Assembly: GCA_023374045.1 (NCBI GenBank)
Contig: CM041776.1
Location: 278,110,039 to 278,174,038, forward strand
Length of the DNA stretch: 64,000 nucleotides
Source: Limonium bicolor
Lineage: Eukaryota > Streptophyta > Magnoliopsida > Caryophyllales > Plumbaginaceae
Direction: 5' to 3'
Shown here: in pieces, positions 33,522 through 42,852 of the stretch
How positions within the stretch are numbered: the first letter of the stretch is position 1
Layout of the letters: each line of letters starts with the position of its first letter
Notes under the pieces: generated by a model
Seen by the model: only the letters and a program-made list of their open reading frames with translations
Told to the model about the DNA's origin: nothing
Databases searched by the model: none
Program-made: the position numbers and the translations under genes

Positions 33522-34179
33522 TAAAGTTGTTAATCTTGACACGAATCTAAAATTTGATCTCAAACTAACACGTTAAAATATGGGTTTAGGTTGCAATTTT
33601 CAACCCGAAAATATTTTTGGGTCGGGTTTGGATTGGGTTGCTAAAACCCGGGTCAGTTTTGGGTTTGACTTGTCAACCCGATTTCAACCCGCAACTCGAA
33701 AATATTTTTAAAAAAGAAAAAATATATACTCCCTCCTATTTTTAATATAAGTCATTTGAAGATGTATCTAGACTTAAATGAGTCCAGATACATCTCCAAA
33801 ACGACTTATATTAAAAATAGGAGGGAGTATATTTTTATAGTTATGCGACATAACCCTAAATATATCAATCATGTAATCATTTATTTTTGATAGTTTTTTA
33901 TATATTATGTTATATTATCTTGGTGATTTTGTGTAAAATTTATATTGATAGTACAATATTTTCAATTTTAGGTTGATTTCGGGTCAATTTCAGGTCAATT
34001 TCGAGTTGATTTTAGATTGATTTCAGGTCATCGGGTCAGTTTCGGGTTGGCAGGTCAGGTTCGGGTTGACAAATCACAACCCGTTTCAGGTTCGGGTCGG
34101 TTTCGAGTTGGGGTGAAACATGAGCAGGTCGGGTTCGGGTTGAAGTCAACCCGACCCAAACCCGAAATTGACAACCCTA
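33522..34179. mobile_element. hAT-like MITE rich in GGGTCGGGTT motifs
   Basis: Right end, inverted, reads 'tagggttgtcaatttcgggt', a frequent plant hAT MITE terminus. The left end 'taaagttgttaatcttga' is a diverged match. Subterminal DNA on both sides is built of 'gggtcgggttcgggttg' and 'caacccgacccaaacccg'. The flanking 8 bp do not match, so the ends are likely but not proven. A Stowaway-type element sits inside. Confidence 0.55.
33729..33827. mobile_element. short Stowaway-type MITE, 99 bp
   Basis: A near-perfect palindrome: 'ctccctcctatttttaatat' faces its complement, and the inner 'gatgtatctagactt' faces 'gagtccagatacatc'. TA flanks both sides (33727-33728, 33828-33829). Confidence 0.85.
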
Positions 34180-35190
34180 GTTTACAGCCATCAGTTTAGA
34201 TTTATGATCCCAAGAAGGGTAATTGACCTTCATTCAAATCCGGGTTACTGGTGGTCATGTGTAATATAATACTAATGTACTTCCTTTCAACCAACCAAAC
34301 CCAAGTGTATGGAAAGACATTTATTATTTAGATAGAAAAATTTAAAATACAATTTTTTAAAAGAGAAAACATAAAACAACAAAATAATTTAAGTGGGAAT
34401 TTTTTTTTAGTTAATTTAATAAGTTTAAGGCCTACGCTTATTTAAATCATTGCTGAAAAGAATAATTGTCTGTGTATTGATGTGGGTGTGTCTTCTTACA
34501 TTACTTAAGCTTCTTATTTATAGGCGCGGGTGAACTGTTCCCTATATAATTTATGGGGCCCAGCCTCTAGAACCCTACACCTATTTTATTTGCATTTGAT
34601 TGACCATTTTGGACAGTAACTATTCTTTTCCAACCAGAGCCTTCAGGTAAGGACATCTCCTTCAATCTCACCGTACGAAGATAACCTTTATGCGTGCGGT
34701 TACCTCTTTACATGTTTTCTATCGGTAACTGGATTCTTTATTTTGTCTTCAGTAGGTGGTTTTCTCACGACTCCCGGTAGCGTTACATTTCATCTTGGTC
34801 TTCGTTCCGAACAATAAAAAAGGATTTGTCTTAATTCATCAATAATTATAATTGGATACGTTGAGTTTTATACTCATACTTTTTATCGTGGATTTGTGCA
34901 TTTCCTTACCATTAGTAAATGAAGTAGGTGACTGTGTTTTTGAAAATATATATAAAAAACTATTAAAAAATTACTCAAAAGGGTGATCAGCAAATGAAAT
35001 AGTTTAATCATGATCGTGTTCCATATTTAAAGAAGCTGGAATTAAATCAGTTTGTTTTTATTGTTTCAGATGTTATGGTTTATCTTGTTTTCCTGTGCTG
35101 TTTTATTTGACAATTACAATTGATAACTGACCAAATAATAAACCTTTATATTTTTAAAAGCTAGACCACAAAACAAGTAACCTTAAAATA
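34180..35190. other. no gene recognised
   Basis: AT-rich DNA. A leader-like patch with 'ccttcaggtaaggacat' (34640-34660) looks like a splice donor, but no coding exon can be joined to it. Confidence 0.35.
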
Positions 35191-35622
35191 GCCCTCTTTT
35201 TCATTGAAGGAAATTCACGATAATTCACGATATACCCCTGTTTTCTTTCTTTCGTATTTCAGTGATTTTAGTAATTCATCTTTAAACATGTTTAAATGTT
35301 GTCCAAAATTGATAAAACTTTACATGGACGATGAGTGTTATATTTTGATCCAATATCAAATTTGAAGTTTTCAAAGCTCACATATGACCTGCGTAAAGTT
35401 TGATATTGGATCCCACAGGTCACATGTGAGCTTTAAAAACTTCAAATTTGATATTGGATCAAAATATAATACTTTAGCATCGTCCATGTAAAGTTTTATC
35501 AATTTTGGACAACATTTAAACATGTTTAAAGATGAATTACTAAAATCACAGGGATATATTGTGAATTACGAAAGAAAACAGGGGTATCTCGTGAATTTTC
35601 CCTTGAAAATGAAAGAAAAGGG
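35191..35622. mobile_element. large palindromic MITE, about 430 bp
   Basis: Two arms of about 190-200 bp are inverted copies: outer 'aaattcacgatatacccctg' faces 'caggggtatctcgtgaattt', and inner 'ccaatatcaaatttgaagtt' faces its complement around a short centre near 35395-35405. The left arm has an extra 'ataattcacg'. Transcripts would fold into one long hairpin. No coding; target site not identified. Confidence 0.85.
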
Positions 35623-36376
35623 TTATATTATAAGAAAGGAACGATAATCATATTACAATTATAGATTATCAGGTTTAATTAATTTGTACTTTTTTTGTAT
35701 CGTTACATTGGATATAATAATTATCTAGTTCAAGAAAAAATAACTAAGAAATAACTTATATCATTTTTCATCTTATTGTTTTGTATGTATTACTTTCATA
35801 TAGTAGAAACTATAAAGATTTGTCCTATTAGCGTAATTGTGACATACTATTTGATAAGACATTTACAACATATTGAAGCGTTTTTACGCCTAAGTTTCGT
35901 CTCAATCCCTACAGCAATTTTGCATCCTCCTTCAGTTAACATAGTACAACATAATAAAAACAACTAAAATATACCAAAACAAAGAGACTAAAATTACTAG
36001 AAAATCGACATTTAACTTTCATTATTGAACACTCAAATAGAAAAACTACATTACAAGAAAGCACCACCACCGACTGCCACTTCATGGTCGTCACCCACCC
36101 TCCCATTAACCCAAACACTACAAACCAAAACACAAAACACAACAGAAAACAGCAACAACTGGAAAGAAAAAAAATACAAAATGCGGAAAGTATAATAATA
36201 AAACAAGCACACACCGCCGTCACTAAACGCGTGCGGTTTACATTTTCCAAAGGCGCGTTTCACACTCTCAACACAGTTTTAAAGTTTCTTTTTCAGCCCA
36301 TACGTCTCCAGTAAAGATGATTGGAAACCCACCAACACCACCACAAACACTAAATATTTATCAATCAATCAACCAA
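35623..36376. other. 3' flank of the WUN1-like gene; no other gene
   Basis: AT-rich. The ORFs on either strand at 35936-36314 are low-complexity (Phe/Cys/Val or Gln/Lys/Asn) and taken as chance. The 3' UTR of the minus-strand gene probably lies in 36000-36376. Confidence 0.35.
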
Positions 36377-36763
36377 TCAGAGCGCGAGGACAAGCCCCGG
36401 AACCGACTTACCGATCCGATTGGACAACCTGCTTTCCCAAAGCGGCTGGCAATAATGACCAGACTTTGTAGCCGGCACAGTTTGATCCGCCGATGTAGAC
36501 GGCTGAGATTTTGACGTCTGGGTTTCAGAGCTGCTTCCGACAAGTCGAGTCACAGTAACAGAGGTATTAAAGTACTCTCTAACCTGGGTAATTACCCCTT
36601 CAGAGGACACAGTCCAGGCGTGAACCCACGACAATTTGCGGTTGTTATCACACCCTTCGGCTAATACGACTGGGCCAAAGGCAGTAATAGATTGCGGATA
36701 GAAATCAAACGTTGGGGATTGGTCAGATAACGATTGTTCAGACCCAGCGGTGAGTAGTCGCAT
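36377..36763 (-). CDS. WUN1-like: wound-induced protein 1-like (WUN1/WI12, SnoaL-like fold)
   Basis: 128 codons from ATG at 36763. The N-terminus MRLLTAGSEQS matches the start of the short potato-type WUN1. Conserved blocks follow: 'PQSITAFGPVVLAEGCD', 'SWVHAWTVSSEGVITQVREY', 'FNTSVTVTRLVG', and the invariant end 'LWESRLSNRIGKSVPGLVLAL'. A Ser/Thr/Gln-rich insert (about residues 78-100) lies before the last block. WUN1-type proteins are induced by wounding, methyl jasmonate or senescence; biochemical role unknown. No ATG lies between the TATA box near 37070 and this start. Upstream DNA still spells 'EWWFHGPPSTQHYL' in frame up to a TAG, and further upstream 'LYAALSCRDANAAAEKLVA' in another frame, so the longer form common in other plants is broken by one extra base near 36815. 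This is the only host gene in the window I believe. Confidence 0.85.
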   Translation of the reverse strand: MRLLTAGSEQSLSDQSPTFDFYPQSITAFGPVVLAEGCDNNRKLSWVHAWTVSSEGVITQVREYFNTSVTVTRLVGSSSETQTSKSQPSTSADQTVPATKSGHYCQPLWESRLSNRIGKSVPGLVLAL

Positions 36764-37067
36764 CAGATAGTGTTGTGTGGAGGGTGGACCATGGAACCAC
36801 CACTCGAGGTCTGTGTGCTACCAGTTTCTCGGCGGCGGCGTTTGCGTCTCGGCAGCTTAAGGCTGCGTATAGGGCGAATACCACGCCCTTGTTTCTCTCC
36901 TCCAGAGTTCTCGCCGAGTTAGCCAGTTCTGTATAAATCCCGCTGTGGGAGTTGTGATACCTTAGCGGTGGGTTTGGAGGATGGAGAGTGGGATGTTTGC
37001 GGTGGAGATGATTTGAGATGAGATTTGGGAATGGGTTGTTGTGGGGGAGATCGATGGATCTGCTAGG

Positions 37068-37075
37068 TATTTATA
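37068..37075 (-). promoter_or_regulatory. TATA box of the WUN1-like gene
   Basis: The minus strand reads 'tataaata' about 305 bp before the ATG. The interval is a CA/CT-rich leader ('ccccacaacaacccattccc') without an ATG, as expected for a plant 5' UTR. Confidence 0.65.
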
Positions 37076-37209
37076 ATGGAAAATGGCAGGATACGAGGCG
37101 GGGGGACTTGTGGTGGGGACGGGTGAGGTGAGAAAAGTAAGGGTCGGTAGGGAGCAAAGACCAAGCAAGCCTGGAACAATGCTGAGCTACTAGTATGGTA
37201 TATCTATTA

Positions 37210-37604
37210 CTCCCTCAGTCCCGCTGTCAGGTTCCGTTTTGTATTTTTCCATGTGTCCTAAATTGATGTCTCTTATAGTGTATTTCTACTCCTCTTCCTT
37301 ATTACTCTCTCCGTCCTGAATTGACCGTCCTGTTTACTGTTGGACATGTCGTTTGACTTCAAATTTTAACATATAAGATAAATTAATTTAAAAATTTAAG
37401 TTTTGCATATGATTCCTTACATGATAAACTATATGTTACAAAATTTAGTTTTATAAAATTATTTTATCTTATATACTTAATATTAAAGTGGAAAAACGTG
37501 TCAAAGTAAACAGGACGGTCAATTTAGGACGGAGAAGTACTTTTTACTGATTCCTAAAACTTTATGCAAAAGCAAAAGAGACCCTGGTCATGGGATGGAG
37601 GGAG
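37210..37604. mobile_element. Stowaway-type MITE (outer of a nested pair)
   Basis: Ends 'ctccctcagtcccgctgtca' and 'tcatgggatggagggag', flanked by TA (37208-37209, 37605-37606). It lies about 140 bp upstream of the WUN1-like TATA box and is split by the inner MITE. Confidence 0.75.
37305..37537. mobile_element. Stowaway-type MITE (inner)
   Basis: 'ctctctccgtcctgaattga' and 'gtcaatttaggacggagaag' are inverted, with TA on both sides. Inner 'ccgtcctgtttac' faces 'gtaaacaggacgg'. It inserted into the outer MITE. Confidence 0.85.
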
Positions 37605-37799
37605 TAGTATTTCTTTTTTAAAACGGAATAGTATGGTATATTGGTATACCGGTAGTTAGTCAGGTGCCCGTTCAGGCAATATTGCAAATAAATAGATTTA
37701 AAAGGGTCACTTCTACTTCTACGCGTATATTTTGGATCAAGATGTGCCTTCTTATTAAAATGGCATAAAATCTCAACATTTGACACATTAGGAAAAAAG

Positions 37800-38367
37800 T
37801 AGAGCTGATCAACTGGGCTGATGGGCCGGGTTCGGACCGGGCTAGGCATAAATTTTTAGTCTAATTGGGTCAAGTGTTTAGTCCAAACCCGCCCAATCGG
37901 GCCAATCACCTGAACCCAACCCTCCCACTTAAAAAAATGCTCATGTCATAGCCCGACCCGCCCAGCCCGCTTTTAACTCAAATTTCTCTATTTAGTAACA
38001 TAGTTTTTAAAGTATAGATACATAGTTTAGATTTTGAAGAGTGTGCACGACACAAAACAAAATTTATAAGACGAAGAGTATGCGCTCCATTCAGTTGAAT
38101 AATTAATATTGTACTATTGTAAGTATTTTATTACTTTTGTTTACATATTTACAAGAACATATACTAATGTAAGATGTACTATGACATTCGGGCCGGGTCG
38201 GGCCATCAACTGGGTAAAATATTTAGTCATAACCCGGCCCGAAAAAAAATCGGGCTGCTTTTTTTGTCCAAACCCGCCCTGTTATTTTTTCTACCCATAC
38301 TCATTGGTCAAAAATACGGGCCGGGCCGGGCTGGGCGGTTGGGTTATCTTGATTATGATCGGCTCTA
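37800..38367. mobile_element. hAT-type MITE, 568 bp, perfect 8-bp TSD
   Basis: Ends 'tagagctgatcaactgggc' and, inverted, 'tagagccgatcataatcaag'. 'gaaaaaag' occurs at 37792-37799 and 38368-38375. Subterminal DNA is rich in 'gggccgggttcgg' and 'cccgacccgcccagcccg'. No coding. Confidence 0.88.
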
Positions 38368-38375
38368 GAAAAAAG

Positions 38376-38994
38376 GTGCCAGTTACGGTTAATCGGTCCG
38401 GAATTAAATTGGTTTGGGATGATTTTAAATTGTTCATTATTTGATTTGAGTTGAATTTGGTGAATTCGGTTTGTTCGGGTTGAGTTTGGTTTATTGAAAT
38501 TTTGAGTCGGCTAGATTGGTATAGGTGACTTTCAGTTTGGTTGACTTTCGGCTTGGATGACTTTCGGTTCCGATTAGCCTCTGGGTGCTCAGTTTTTTGT
38601 CATGGGTCTAATTTGGGTTAATTATTTGGTTAAATTTGATTGACATTATGGAAATCAAACAACATCATAATCATGATATGTAAAATTCAACTTCAATCAA
38701 TCACAATAACTTGTATTAAGTTAGATCGACACTAGCATAAGGTTAGGTCAACATCATAATCATGATACAACATCTAGACATCCAATTGATACCACGCTTG
38801 TTTTTCATATTCCTTTTTTGTATTTTGTTTTTTGATAAAGCATGCTTAATTTATTAATTACATTCGGGCCTATAAATGAGTTTGCTTGTGATTTGATTCC
38901 ATTAAACTCATGAATTCTTTTTCAATATATTCCAGCGAATGATGTGCAAGGAAGCGAGGCGTGTGCAGCAACGAGAAGGCCAAGGCGTCATGCA
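38376..38994. other. GGTTYGG-rich then AT-rich DNA, no gene
   Basis: 38376-38600 carries many direct copies of 'ggtttggttga', 'gactttcggtt' and 'gaattcggtttgttcgggtt'. 42340-42640 has a similar wording in the same orientation. They may be the edges of one larger, decayed element holding the minisatellite and the solo LTR. No TIR or duplication confirmed. Confidence 0.35.
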
Positions 38995-39610
38995 AAGGTA
39001 TGAGTACAGGGCGCACGACAACGATGCGAGGGCGGGGCACACGACATTGACCTGGGCACTGAGCGTGCGGCAACGACCCAGGGGTGGGGTGCACTGGGAT
39101 GACCTAAGGGCGGGGTGGGTGGCAATGACTCAGGGGCGGGACGCGTGGCAATGACCCAAGGGCGGGGTGCACGGTGACGACGCGGGTGCGGGGCATGTGG
39201 CGCGCGCATCAACCCGGTCACGGGGCACGTGGCATTGGCCAGAATGTGGAGCATCAAGTGTCGACCTAGGCACTAGGCTTGCGATGACGACTGGGGGTGA
39301 GGCGCACAACGTCAACCTGGTTACGAGAAGCGCGACGACGAACAGAAGGTGGGGCGCATAGTGTCGCCTCAGGGACAGGGCGCACGACGTCAACCCAGGC
39401 GTGGAGGATAGGATGCACGACTTCGACTCAGGCGCACGGCGCATGACATGCAGCGATGACGCGGGCGTGGGGTGCGCGGTATGTGACGTGCAATGATGAC
39501 CCGGGTGCGGGGCGCACAATGACGACTCGGGTGTAAAGCGTTCGGTGACAACCCAGGTGAAGGTGTGCGCGCGAGTGCACTATGACGTCAATGTTGTGTT
39601 GTTGGGCGCC
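38995..39610. repeat. GC-rich minisatellite, unit about 27-35 bp
   Basis: About twenty irregular units of the type 'gacgacccgggtgcggggcg' and 'cacgacgtcaacccaggc'. Composition jumps sharply against AT-rich flanks. Long ORFs here in several frames (for example 39130-39519 minus) reflect the lack of stop codons, not a gene. Confidence 0.75.
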
Positions 39611-40055
39611 ACACCAGATGTGCGAGGGGCATGCTATAACAACTTAAGGTTTACCGTATTCCTCATGTAATGCTAATAACCAATTGTAATCAAATAAGAT
39701 TGAAAATGATGCATGGAAAGTTCATTATTATATAAGTATGAATGAATAGAAAGATTAATTTAAACAAATAATTATAATTTGAAAGAAAATAAAGAGGTGA
39801 GTTGTGAAGGAAAATAAAGTGAGAGATATATATGATGGCACTCTTGACATAGTAATTTGAAAATGTCAATTATCTTAACATATTTTATCCAATTATACTA
39901 AACTTAATGTAATTAATAGTCTTTATCTTAGTCAAATATCATCATTCTTCCTATTCTTTCCTCACTCACCGCCGTACCTCAGACCCTCACTTTAATTTTA
40001 GTCATGAATCATGATCTACTCATTCACCCACCCCCATCGATGTTGTCAGGCTCGC
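39611..40055. other. AT-rich spacer, no gene
   Basis: Nothing recognisable; 'tgttgggcgccacaccagat' marks the end of the minisatellite. The last five bases, 'ctcgc' (40051-40055), are the target duplication of the solo LTR. Confidence 0.4.
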
Positions 40056-41006
40056 TGTTGGGATAAAACCTAACGACAAGTGTACCGGTCAATTCTAGCA
40101 AGTTTTAATAGAGATTATTCCCTAAGTATCGAACCAGAGGAGACGATGTCTAGTTTAAATCTTTACTAACCGGAAAAGAAATAAGAGAACTAAATAACAA
40201 ATTAAAACAGGAAATTGGGGTTTGATTTGATGACAATTAAAACTGTAAACAGAATGTAAAACAATAAAAAGCAACGAGATAATTGTTACGAAACTGATTT
40301 GGGGAAAGAGATCCCGGTTTACTATTACTCCCTAAATCCGCAATTTCTATTCCAAAGTGATTCCTAAGATAATTCTGAGTAAAACCCTAGGACAAAGTTA
40401 ATTCACCTCCGGTCTCCCGCTTAGCAAAATCTAGCTAGCAAAGACCGAATTCTAACTCTCGTTACGAACCCACTGTTTACTAACCGCCTAAAGAACAACC
40501 TAGATTATCGGTCAATTAGCAATTAGAGGAATTACCGTCTCTAAACTAACCGGTTATTTTCCTGTATTCAATTGAAAGCCGCAGTCGTCACATATAAGCT
40601 AACAAAATACTAATCTTTATAATTGGCCAAATTATAACGATTAAAGAAATTAAGCAAGGAAAATAACTTTACTCAATTGAATTGTATTAAATCACAATGG
40701 AACAGGAATATTTAATTTAGGGATATATAGCAAACCGGAATCTAAAAGAGACTACTCAGACATATTCTTGATGACAGTGCACAAGTTTAATGATAAAGAC
40801 TCAGGGAAACAAGAACAAGAAGGAACTCTAATGTCAACAGTCGTCGTGGATTCTCCGTCGTTCTTGCCTCAGTCTTCTCTCTGATAGCCTCCAAGAACTC
40901 CCCAAAGATTCAGCCTTTTCTCCCTCTCTCTCTCTCTCTCTCTTATCTTGTATGTAAAACTAAGCTCTGTGGTCTCATGCCTATCTCCTCACGTTGGCCA
41001 AACCTT

Positions 41007-41014
41007 CTTTTATA
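41007..41014 (-). promoter_or_regulatory. TATA box of the solo LTR
   Basis: The minus strand reads 'tataaaag', followed by 'aaggtttggccaacg' and a GA-repeat leader (40926-40945 is (ct)n on the plus strand). The dyad array ends 64 bp upstream. Confidence 0.6.
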
Positions 41015-41077
41015 ACAAACAAACTCTATCTTTAATTCTTTTCTTCCATGCACTCTCTGGCTGCGTTTTATCTAATT

Positions 41078-41335
41078 GGTCCGGGACTTGGTCCAGGTAT
41101 GAAGTCCCGGACCAGTCTCTAAAATCCGCCGAGAGTTTGTCCCCAAGTGTGGTCCGGGACTTAGGGTATGGATCAAGTCCCGGACCGGTCATTGAAAATA
41201 GGTCGAGAGTAGTGCCTTTGGTTGGTGCGGGACTTAAGGTTTGTAACAAGTCCCGGACCAGTCTCTAAATCAGATCGAGAGTAACTCCAATGGATGGTCC
41301 GGGACTTAGGGTATGGACAATGTCCCGGATCCATC
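41078..41335. repeat. tandem dyad array, period 73 bp, four units (solo LTR)
   Basis: Units begin with 'ggtccgggactt'-like sequence at 41078, 41151, 41224 and 41296 and close with 'aagtcccggacc' 36 bp later (the first, slightly altered, unit also closes at 41113). Each is followed by 'cgagagt' (41129-41137, 41202-41208, 41275-41281). The fourth unit is the most changed ('tgtcccggatcc'). Confidence 0.92.
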
Positions 41336-41582
41336 CTAAAATTGAGAATTCATGCAAGTCTTCACTCTGTTCAACATGTTTGACCATCCAAAATACATTA
41401 CAATGATCGGGGATGCGTTTTCTTGAGATTTTCGCCTGAAATAACATGTAAACCCATCATAGAAGACAATTGCAAATAAAATCATAAAACTAACCATAAG
41501 ACGAGAATTTATTAACAGATGATGATGAATTAAACACAAATAAGCCTCATAAAGATAGATAAATTCCCGACTTATCACTCGC

Positions 41583-41860
41583 CGCGTGCTTGGGCCAAAG
41601 TTGCGTGCCCAGGTCGAAGCCACGTGCCTCGTGCCAAGGTCTACACTGTGTTCCCCACCCCGGGTCATCGCCATGCACCTCGCTCCAGGGTCGACACCGC
41701 ACACCCCGCCTCAGGTCGTCACCGCGCGCCCAACACCTAGGTTGAAGTCATGCACCCCACCCTTGGGTCGATGCCGTGCGCCCCACCTTCTGGTTCAACC
41801 TAGTATGCCTCGCCCTCCCGTCGTCACAACGCGCCACACGCACATACCTTTACACGACTC
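41583..41860. repeat. GC-rich minisatellite, inverted relative of 38995-39610
   Basis: Units such as 'cgtcaccgcgcgcccaacac' and 'gggtcgatgccgtgcgcccc' are the complement of those at 38995-39610. The solo LTR separates the two blocks; before that insertion they were about 450 bp apart, with AT-rich DNA between them. Confidence 0.7.
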
Positions 41861-42841
41861 ATTCACCCACCCTAATTTTAGTTTATCTTGCAATTTCATG
41901 GATGAAGAGGCTCAATTACATGGGTTGAAGTCATATGGTGGGATTTGTGCTTAATCCTTAGTCACTTTGTTTAGGCTTGGTTCTTTTTCTATTTTGTCTT
42001 CTTTGTTTTTCTTTTTTACTTCTTCGGGTTTTGAAAATGATGTGTACCTAGTATACTGGTATAGTCATTAGGTTTGATCGTTTGCATTTGTTTGAGTAAT
42101 ATCTTTATCTTTCTTTTGGCTTATGTAACTTATATTGTAAGTAGTTTATGTTTGTAATGTTTAGCCTTAATAATACTAATCAAGAAACTATAAACATATC
42201 AATCCTTTAATAAATAATTAATGATTAATGGGTGTGTTATGTTTCATCCTCCTCATCTGCTATAATTCAGTGTAATATATTAATTCAGCTCACATTGGAT
42301 ATATTCATAAATGTAACATATTCATTTTGGTCACATTGGATATATTCATCAGGTCACACTCGATTTGGTTCGGGTACGGTTCGGCTGATTTTTGGTTCAG
42401 GTCACTCGGATTTCGGGTCACCATCGGGTTATGGGTGACTTTGGTTAATTTTGGTTGGAATGGCTTTGGTTTGAATGGTTGTGGTTTGCGGTTTATATTC
42501 GGTTATACAATATTAAAGTTCAGTGTGGTATGGGTCAGTTTTTTTTGGATTTCAAGTTATTTTTTCAAGTTGTAATTTTTGGATGAGATTCGGGTTCGGA
42601 TTGGATTGGTTCGGTTTTTCGAGTTCGTGTCACTTTTTCTAAGTCTAACTAGACTATTGGTAATTCCATATTTTGTGGCATATTTGATAGTATATTTGTA
42701 AATTGAGATTATTTTTGTTTGAGTTATGTATTCTCTTCTAATAACATACTGTTACATAAGACATTCAAAATTGAAAGAACAACAAATATCCCAAAGCTAA
42801 GAGTACCTAGAACATATTTGTTTGTCATTTTACTTTGAATT
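41861..42841. other. no gene recognised; GGTTCGGTT-rich patch
   Basis: 42340-42640 is rich in 'ggttcgggta', 'gggtgactttggtt' and 'tttggtttg' motifs like 38376-38600. The rest is AT-rich. ORFs are domain-free. Confidence 0.35.
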
Positions 42842-42852
42842 AACTAGTTTAT

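Larger units (their letters stand above)
40056..41577 (-). mobile_element. solo LTR of a Gypsy-type element
   Basis: 1,522 bp beginning, on the minus strand, 'tgataagtcgggaatttatc' and ending 'ggttttatcccaaca', that is TG..CA. The 5-bp duplication 'ctcgc' is perfect (40051-40055, 41578-41582). The start resembles 'tgataagtgc' of the LTRs at 45158 and 49025. The end has the 'ggttcgatacttagggaata' style of such LTRs. A single LTR with an intact duplication indicates LTR-LTR recombination. A TATA box at 41007-41014 and a dyad array just upstream (41335-41078) form a recognisable U3 promoter. Confidence 0.88.

Noticed and set aside
33522..34179. 8-bp target duplication for the GGGTCGGG MITE
   Set aside because: Flanks do not match; the element is called on TIR and subterminal motifs only.
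39130..39519. 129-codon minus-strand ORF
   Set aside because: Product of the GC-rich minisatellite; His/Pro/Ser repeats follow the DNA unit, with no domain.
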